From NCBI GenBank assembly GCA_028706735.1, contig JAQTVS010000058.1, forward strand, positions 1 through 11,788: a stretch of 11,788 nucleotides of DNA, given 5' to 3'. The DNA is from Thiomonas sp. (GTDB taxonomy: Bacteria > Pseudomonadota > Gammaproteobacteria > Burkholderiales > Burkholderiaceae_C). The notes beneath the pieces were generated by a model, which saw only the letters and a program-made list of their open reading frames with translations, was not told where the DNA came from and ran no database searches. Position numbers and translations under genes: made by a program. Numbering within the stretch: position 1 is the stretch's first letter; every line of letters starts with the position of its first letter. Of the stretch, positions 6,663 to 11,788 are shown piece by piece.

Positions 6663-9600
6663 TCACTCACACCACACCCGCGCGTTGCGGAACATGCGCA
6701 TCCACGGGCTGTCTTCGCCCTGCCCTTCAGCAGTCCAGCTCATTTGGATGCTGCGGAACACCCGTTCTGGATGCGGCATCAGCGCGGTGAAGCGGCCATC
6801 GGGCGTGGTGACGGCGGTGATGCCCTCGGGGCTGCCGTTGGGGTTGAAGGGATAGCGTTCGGTCGGTTTGCCCTGGTGATCGACAAAACGCATGGCCACC
6901 TGCAGCAGATTGGCGTCGCCCTGCTGCGAGAAGTCGGCCCGGCCTTCGCCATGCGACACGGCAATCGGCGCGCGGCTGCCGGCCATGCCTTGGAAGAAAA
7001 TCGACGGGGATGCGGCCACTTCCACCAGCGACAGCCGTGCCTCGAACTGCTCCGAGCGATTGCGGGTGAAGCGCGGCCAGGCGCGGGCGCCCGGAATCAT
7101 GGGCGCGAGCGCGGCCAGCATCTGGCAGCCGTTGCACACGCCCAGCGCAAAGGTGTCGGCACGGCCAAAGAAGCGCGCGAACTGGTCGGCCAGCTCGGGA
7201 TTGAACAGGATGGAGCGCGCCCAGCCCTCGCCCGCGCCAAGCACATCGCCGTAGCTGAAGCCGCCGCAGGCGACGACACCGCGGAAGTCGGCCAGCCGGG
7301 CGCGGCCTGCCATGAGGTCGCTCATGTGCACATCCACCGCGTCGAATCCGGCACGGTGCATGGCGTAGGCCATTTCCAGTTGCGAGTTGACGCCCTGCTC
7401 GCGCAGGATGGCGACCTGCGGCCGCAACCCGCGGGCGACGAAGGGCGCGGCGATGTCTTGCTGGGCATCGAACGTCAGATGCACCTGCAGGCCGGGGTCG
7501 CTGGCGTCGGCCTGCGCGTCGTGCTCGGCCTGGGCGCACTCCGGGTTGTCGCGCAACATCGCCATGCGCCACGACACGCTGTCCCACACCTGCTGCAGTT
7601 GGGTTCGCGGCGCGGCGTAGATGCGCTGCGTGTCGCGCCAGATTTCGATGATGTCGCCGTCGTTCACCGTGCCAATCGCGTGGCTGTGCGCGGACAGGCC
7701 ATGTTGCCGCAGGGTTTGCAACACGGCGTCGCGCTGCGTTGCGGGCACTTGCAGCAGCGCGCCTGGCTCTTCATTGAACAGCGCGCCCAAGGTCTGGATG
7801 TGACGGCGCGGGCCAACCTGCTTGGCCCAGTCTTTGGCGTCGCCCCAGTCGTCGGTTTCGTTGCCTTCGAGCGTGAGCACGTCCACATTCAGGCTGATGC
7901 CGCAATGCCCGGCGAAGGCCATTTCGCAGGCTGCCGCCCACAGGCCGCCGTCGGAGCGGTCGTGATAAGCCCAGACCTGGCCGGCCGCGCGCAGTTCGAC
8001 CAGCGCTGCGGCAAACGATTTCAGCAAATTCGGGCTGTCGAGATCGGGGGTGATGTCGCCCATCTGCCCGAGCGTCTGCGCCAGAATGCTCGCGCCCATG
8101 CGTTTTTTTCCCTGTCCCAGATCCACCAGAATCAGGCTGCTGGGCATATCGGTGCGCAATTGCGGCGTGAGCGTGCCGCGCACGTCGGGCAGCGTGGCGA
8201 AGGCGGAGACCACCAGCGAGACCGGCGAGGTCACGCTGCGGGCCTGCCCGGCCTCCTCCCAGCGGGTGTGCATGGAGAGCGAATCCTTGCCCACCGGCAC
8301 CGAGATGCCCAGCGCCGGACAGAGTTCCATGCCGATGGCGTGCACCGTGTCATACAGCGCCGCGTCCTGCCCCGGCTGGCCGCACGCCGCCATCCAGTTG
8401 CATGAGAGCTTGATGTCGCTCAGGCCTTGCACCGGCGCGGCCAACAGGTTGAGCACGGCCTCGCTCACCGCAAGCCGGCCCGACGCGGCGGGATTGAGAA
8501 CCGCCACGGGCGCGCGCTCGGCCACGCTCATGGCCTCGCCGCGGTAGCCGGCGTAATCGGCGAGGGTGACGGCGCAATCGGCCACCGGCGCCTGCCAGGG
8601 GCCGACCATGGGGTCGCGGTGGCTCAGACCGCCTACCGTACGGTCGCCAATGGTGATGAGAAAGCGCTTGCTCGCTACCGTGGGGTGGCGCAGCACTGCT
8701 TCGCAGGCTTGCGCCAGATCGACCTCGGCAAGATCGAGCGCCTCGCCTTGCGGCAACTGCCGCTGCGCCTGACGGTGCACGCGCGGCGGCTTGCCCAGCA
8801 GCACCTCCAACGGCAGATCGACGGGGCGCGCCTGCTCGGGCTGATCGGCATGCAGGCTGTCGTCCACGATCAGCGTTTGCTCTTGTGTGGCGACGCCCAC
8901 CACGGCAAAGGGGCAGCGCTCTCGGGCGCACAGCGCGGCGAAAGCCTCGCGCTGTTCCGGCGCAATCGCAAGCACATAGCGTTCCTGGCTCTCATTACTC
9001 CATATTTCACGAGGACTTAGGCCAGACTCTTCAAGTGGAACATCACGCAATTGAAACACTGCGCCGCGTCCCGCGCCTTCCACCAGTTCAGGAAAGGCAT
9101 TGGACAGGCCTCCGGCGCCCACGTCGTGGATCGACAGAATGGGATTGGCATCGCCCAGCGCGCAGCAGGCGTTGATGACCTCCTGCGCCCGGCGCTGAAT
9201 TTCGGGGTTGCCGCGCTGCACCGAATCGAAGTCGAGATGGGTCGCGTTGCTGCCGGTGGCCAGACTGGACGCCGCGCCGCCGCCCAGCCCGATGCGCATG
9301 CCCGGCCCGCCAAGCTGAATCAGCAGCGTGCCTGCGGGAAATGCCTTTTTGTGCGTCAGCCGGGCGTCGATGGAGCCCAGCCCGCCCGCCAGCATGATGG
9401 GCTTGTGATAGCCCCAGACCTTGCCGTCCACCGGCTGTTCGAACACGCGGAAGTAACCGGCCAGGTTGGGGCGGCCGAATTCGTTGTTGAACGCTGCGCC
9501 GCCCAGAGGGCCGTCGAGCATGATCTGCAGCGGGCTGGCGGTGTGGCCAGGTTTGCCGAATGTTTGTGTGGCCGCCTCCCACGGTTCGCCAGCGTCCGGC

Positions 9601-10670
9601 AGACGCAGATTGGAGACGGAGAAGCCGGTCAGCCCGGCCTTGGGCCGCGAGCCACGGCCGGTCGCGCCCTCGTCGCGGATTTCCCCCCCGGCGCCCGTCG
9701 CCGCGCCCGGAAAGGGCGAGATGGCGGTGGGGTGATTGTGCGTTTCCACCTTCATCAGCACATGCCTGAGCGCAGTCTGCGCGCCGTAGCGGTGCGTGGC
9801 GGGGTCGGGCTGCCACGCTTGCACCGTGCCGCCATCCATCACCGAGGCGTTGTCCGAGTAGGCCACCACGGTGCCCTGCGGCGCCAGCGCGTGGGTGTTG
9901 CGGATCATCTGGAACAGGGTGTGCGGCTGGTCCTGCCCGTCAATGGTGAAACGCGCGTTGAAAATCTTGTGGCGGCAATGCTCGCTATTGGCTTGGGCGA
10001 ACATCATCAACTCGACATCGGTGGGGTTGCGTCCAAGCTTGCGGTAGGCGTCGAGCAGATAGTCGATTTCGTCCTCGGACAACGCCAGGCCCTGCTCCAC
10101 ATTGGCGCGCGAGAGCGCGGCGCGTCCGGCGTCCGCGCTGCCGGACAGCACATCCACATGCTCCAGCGGCTGCGGCGGCAACTCGGCGAACAGGCGCCGC
10201 AAGTCATCGCGCTGGAGCGCCACGGTTTCTGTCATGCGGTCATGCAGCAGAGCGGCAAGCTGGCGCCATTCGTCCTCGTTCAACGGTTTGGCCGCGTGCA
10301 GCAGGCCGCTGTCAAGCTCCAGGCGGTATTCCACCGCACGCTCCACGCGGTGCACCGGCGCGCCGCACAGCCGGGCGATGTCCGTGGCCTTGGACGCCCA
10401 CGGCGAAATCGTGCCCAGCCTGGGCATGACCAGCAGGGCCTGCCCCGTGGCGGGCCCGGCGTAGGGATCGCCGTAGCGCAGCAGGCCACCGAGCTTGTCG
10501 CGCAACGCTGCGTCGGGCGCGGCGTCCAGCGCCACGGCATGCAGGAATCGGGCATGGATGCGACGCACACGCGGCGCAAGTTCCGGAAACGACTGGCGCA
10601 GCCGCGCCAGCAGCGCGTCCTGGCGGAAGGCGGACAAGGCGCTGGCGCCTTCAAAAATGAGGATGTGCAT
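6663..10670 (-). CDS. purL: Phosphoribosylformylglycinamidine (FGAM) synthase, single-chain form
   Basis: This is the fourth enzyme of purine synthesis. It converts FGAR, glutamine and ATP to FGAM in the cytoplasm. The 1335-residue protein is the large fused form of Proteobacteria (E. coli PurL has 1295). It contains an N-terminal PurS-like region (about 1-150), a linker, two AIR-synthase-like ATP-binding halves, and a C-terminal glutaminase. The signature [20 protein letters not shown] starts at E309. The glutaminase shows GVCNGCQM with nucleophile C1179 and MPHPERVF with H1300 and E1302, so the triad is complete. I chose ATG at 10670 ([15 protein letters not shown]) because homologues begin there and AGGG lies 7 nt upstream; an ATG 15 codons earlier (10715) would sit inside the promoter region and on the likely transcript start. 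It is divergent from map. Its stop codon abuts the repeat array. Confidence 0.97.
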   Translation of the reverse strand: MHILIFEGASALSAFRQDALLARLRQSFPELAPRVRRIHARFLHAVALDAAPDAALRDKLGGLLRYGDPYAGPATGQALLVMPRLGTISPWASKATDIARLCGAPVHRVERAVEYRLELDSGLLHAAKPLNEDEWRQLAALLHDRMTETVALQRDDLRRLFAELPPQPLEHVDVLSGSADAGRAALSRANVEQGLALSEDEIDYLLDAYRKLGRNPTDVELMMFAQANSEHCRHKIFNARFTIDGQDQPHTLFQMIRNTHALAPQGTVVAYSDNASVMDGGTVQAWQPDPATHRYGAQTALRHVLMKVETHNHPTAISPFPGAATGAGGEIRDEGATGRGSRPKAGLTGFSVSNLRLPDAGEPWEAATQTFGKPGHTASPLQIMLDGPLGGAAFNNEFGRPNLAGYFRVFEQPVDGKVWGYHKPIMLAGGLGSIDARLTHKKAFPAGTLLIQLGGPGMRIGLGGGAASSLATGSNATHLDFDSVQRGNPEIQRRAQEVINACCALGDANPILSIHDVGAGGLSNAFPELVEGAGRGAVFQLRDVPLEESGLSPREIWSNESQERYVLAIAPEQREAFAALCARERCPFAVVGVATQEQTLIVDDSLHADQPEQARPVDLPLEVLLGKPPRVHRQAQRQLPQGEALDLAEVDLAQACEAVLRHPTVASKRFLITIGDRTVGGLSHRDPMVGPWQAPVADCAVTLADYAGYRGEAMSVAERAPVAVLNPAASGRLAVSEAVLNLLAAPVQGLSDIKLSCNWMAACGQPGQDAALYDTVHAIGMELCPALGISVPVGKDSLSMHTRWEEAGQARSVTSPVSLVVSAFATLPDVRGTLTPQLRTDMPSSLILVDLGQGKKRMGASILAQTLGQMGDITPDLDSPNLLKSFAAALVELRAAGQVWAYHDRSDGGLWAAACEMAFAGHCGISLNVDVLTLEGNETDDWGDAKDWAKQVGPRRHIQTLGALFNEEPGALLQVPATQRDAVLQTLRQHGLSAHSHAIGTVNDGDIIEIWRDTQRIYAAPRTQLQQVWDSVSWRMAMLRDNPECAQAEHDAQADASDPGLQVHLTFDAQQDIAAPFVARGLRPQVAILREQGVNSQLEMAYAMHRAGFDAVDVHMSDLMAGRARLADFRGVVACGGFSYGDVLGAGEGWARSILFNPELADQFARFFGRADTFALGVCNGCQMLAALAPMIPGARAWPRFTRNRSEQFEARLSLVEVAASPSIFFQGMAGSRAPIAVSHGEGRADFSQQGDANLLQVAMRFVDHQGKPTERYPFNPNGSPEGITAVTTPDGRFTALMPHPERVFRSIQMSWTAEGQGEDSPWMRMFRNARVWCE

Positions 10671-10715
10671 GCGGGAACCCTGGACGGGCGGGCGGAGGTG
10701 GGAGAGCAGCGGCAA

Positions 10716-10721
10716 ATTATA
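10716..10721 (-). promoter_or_regulatory. purL promoter, perfect -10 box
   Basis: The minus strand reads TATAAT at 10721-10716, within CCTATAATTTGCC. Transcription would begin near 10709, giving a leader of about 39 nt before the purL ATG at 10670. The region 16-18 nt upstream is A-rich (GGAAAAGAAG) and no good TTGACA box is present. I saw no clear PurR-type operator. The box also supports the shorter purL start. Confidence 0.65.
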
Positions 10722-10770
10722 GGAAGCGCGTGCGAGCTTCTTTTCCGCGCAGTGTTGTCACATTGCTTGA

Positions 10771-10801
10771 CCCCCACAGGGGGCGGGTCGGCAAGCCGAC
10801 C
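10771..10801 (+). other. Two adjacent hairpins between the purL and map promoters
   Basis: CCCCC-ACA-GGGGG (10771-10783) is followed at once by GGTCGGC-AA-GCCGACC (10786-10801), two perfect stems of five and seven pairs. They sit in the 170-bp divergent gap, between the purL -10 box and the map start. GGGGGCG follows at 10804. The blocks of C and G recall the array at 6271-6659 but there is no extended identity. They could be a protein-binding inverted repeat or a degenerate intergenic repeat. Confidence 0.5.
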
Positions 10802-10825
10802 AAGGGGGCGCACATATTTCAGGAG

Positions 10826-10834
10826 TGTGATAAT
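10826..10834 (+). promoter_or_regulatory. Extended -10 box immediately upstream of map
   Basis: TGT followed by GATAAT at 10829-10834 matches an extended -10 element. Transcription starting seven bases downstream would begin at 10841, the A of the map ATG. No -35 box is present at the normal distance. An AGGAG at 10821-10825 lies 15 nt before the ATG, too far for a normal ribosome site. A leaderless map mRNA is therefore possible. Confidence 0.4.
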
Positions 10835-10840
10835 TGCGTT

Positions 10841-11659
10841 ATGAGCATCACCATCAAAACCCCTGAAGAGATCGAGAAAATGCGCGTGGCCGGGCGACTG
10901 GCCTCCGAACTGCTCGATTACCTGACCCCGCATGTCCAGCCCGGCATCACCACCAAGGCGATCGACAAGCTGGCCTACGACTACATCACCCAGGTGCAGC
11001 AGGCCGTCCCGGCCCCGCTGAATTACGCGCCGCCGGGCTACACGCCCTACCCCGCGTCGATCTGCACCTCGGTCAACAACGTCATCTGCCACGGCATCCC
11101 GAACGACAAGCCGCTCAAAAGCGGCGATGTGGTGAATATCGACGTCACCGTCATCAAGGACGGATTCCACGGCGATTGCAGCCGCATGTTCAGCATCGGC
11201 GCCGTGCCCAAGCATGTGCAGCGGCTGGTGGACATCACCTTCGACGCCATGTGGCACGGCATCGCGCTGGTCAAGCCCGGCACGCGCCTGGGCGACATTG
11301 GCCAAGTCATCCAGACCTTCGCTGAAAACGCCGGCTACAGCATCGTGCGCGAATTCTGCGGCCACGGCATCGGCCGCAACTTTCACGAAGACCCGCAGGT
11401 GCTGCATTACGGCAAGGCCGGAACTGGCGAAGTGCTGCGCCAGGGCATGACCTTCACCATCGAGCCCATGATCAACGCAGGACGGCGCGACATCCGCGAA
11501 ATGTCCGACGGCTGGACCATCGTCACCAAAGACCGTTCGCTCTCGGCTCAGTGGGAGCACACCGTGCTGGTGACGGAAACCGGCTTCGAGGTGCTGACCA
11601 CATCCGCAGGCTGCCAGGCTCCGCCGGCCTTTGTGCGTCCGGCCGCTGTGGCCGGCTGA
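10841..11659 (+). CDS. map: Methionine aminopeptidase, type I
   Basis: This metalloenzyme removes the initiator methionine from nascent proteins whose second residue is small. The 272-residue product has the complete type I set: the substrate-contacting H84 in ICHGIPND, and five metal ligands D101 (VNIDVTV), D112 (HGDCSRMF), H175 (FCGHGIGRNFHE), E208 (TFTIEPMIN) and E239 (QWEHTVLVT). It lacks the N-terminal zinc-finger extension of eukaryotic enzymes. The ATG at 10841 begins MSITIKTPEEIEKMR, the usual start in betaproteobacteria. The frame is open for 37 codons further upstream, but that part crosses the hairpins and promoter and is not protein-like. It is divergent from purL and followed after 53 nt by another gene in the same direction. 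The last 15 or so residues (rich in Ala and Pro) extend beyond the conserved fold. No key residue is missing. Confidence 0.97.
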   Translation: MSITIKTPEEIEKMRVAGRLASELLDYLTPHVQPGITTKAIDKLAYDYITQVQQAVPAPLNYAPPGYTPYPASICTSVNNVICHGIPNDKPLKSGDVVNIDVTVIKDGFHGDCSRMFSIGAVPKHVQRLVDITFDAMWHGIALVKPGTRLGDIGQVIQTFAENAGYSIVREFCGHGIGRNFHEDPQVLHYGKAGTGEVLRQGMTFTIEPMINAGRRDIREMSDGWTIVTKDRSLSAQWEHTVLVTETGFEVLTTSAGCQAPPAFVRPAAVAG

Positions 11660-11712
11660 GGCTGCCGCCGCAGCGCACGCGCGCCCTCGACGCTTCGTCG
11701 TTTCACCCGTCC

Positions 11713-11788
11713 ATGCCCCTCGCGACCGCCGAACGTCCTGACAGCACGGCGCAAGTTCCAGCCCTGGCCGAGATCCGCCAGCGCTGGA
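11713..11788 (+). CDS. Start of a gene, possibly [protein-PII] uridylyltransferase, cut by window edge
   Basis: Only 25 codons are present, open to the right edge, beginning MPLATAERPDSTAQVPALAEI. The sequence carries no diagnostic motif. In many Burkholderiales glnD, the nitrogen-sensing uridylyltransferase that modifies PII, directly follows map, and the variable N-terminus seen here would be compatible with it. That name rests on context alone. The ATG at 11713 has no clear Shine-Dalgarno sequence (CACCCGTCC precedes it), and the frame is open for some codons upstream without another ATG or GTG, so the start is uncertain. Confidence 0.5.
   Translation, partial: MPLATAERPDSTAQVPALAEIRQRW

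Noticed and set aside
6205..6670. Proline/glycine-rich open frames within the repeat array on both strands
   Set aside because: The 155-bp period is not a multiple of three, so successive units are read in different frames. The frames stay open because the repeat has few stop codons. No ribosome site or conserved protein is evident.
5499..8405. A 968-codon open frame on the plus strand across the repeat array and the antisense of purL
   Set aside because: It lies opposite purL and the DUF1624 gene and reads through the repeats. The product is Arg/His/Gly-rich with no recognisable domain, as expected for an antisense frame in high-GC DNA.
10671..10715. Longer purL start at 10715
   Set aside because: It adds 15 residues unlike known PurL N-termini and begins next to the -10 box, upstream of the likely transcript start. 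The ATG at 10670 has a ribosome site and a conserved N-terminus.
10730..10840. N-terminal extension of map
   Set aside because: The extra 37 codons cross the hairpins and the -10 element and do not resemble MetAP sequence.
9051..10844. A 597-codon plus-strand frame opposite the first part of purL
   Set aside because: It is antisense to conserved PurL coding sequence, and the product has no family features.

Overview
The window is ordinary high-GC chromosomal DNA from a proteobacterium, most likely a betaproteobacterium of the order Burkholderiales. Three things support this: the sucA-sucB-lpdA gene order with a betaproteobacterial-type E3 (an extra Pro/Gly-rich stretch before the redox cysteines), the single-chain PurL of about 1335 residues, and a G/C-block palindromic intergenic repeat of a kind common in Burkholderiales. 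A Thiomonas-like genus is a guess from the style of the repeat and cannot be proven here.

Layout. On the minus strand, read right to left: purL (10670-6663) under a clear TATAAT box; a 390-bp array of GC-rich tandem repeats starting 3 nt after the purL stop; a seven-helix DUF1624 membrane acyltransferase-like gene (6212-5484); a small unrecognised gene that follows it after 2 nt and probably starts with TTG (5481-5212); then a promoter region and the 2-oxoglutarate dehydrogenase operon sucA (5027-2175), sucB (2054-762) and lpdA (669 to beyond the left edge). On the plus strand at the right end: map (10841-11659), divergent from purL, and the first 25 codons of a further gene that may be glnD by context.

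How the genes work together. SucA, SucB and LpdA are the E1, E2 and E3 of one complex that converts 2-oxoglutarate to succinyl-CoA in the TCA cycle. PurL makes FGAM in purine synthesis, and Map removes initiator methionine from new proteins. The membrane acyltransferase and its small partner are the only genes without a clear role. No RNA gene, CRISPR array, insertion sequence, phage gene or classical T-tailed terminator was seen.

I did not find a convincing undescribed system. The most unusual structure is the repeat array: two full 155-bp units in exact tandem plus a third with an internal deletion, each able to form several hairpins, with substitutions that appear to keep one hairpin by shifting its register. 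Lesser points are a possibly leaderless map mRNA, strong hairpins in both suc intergenic gaps and in the sucA leader, and the small TTG-start gene.
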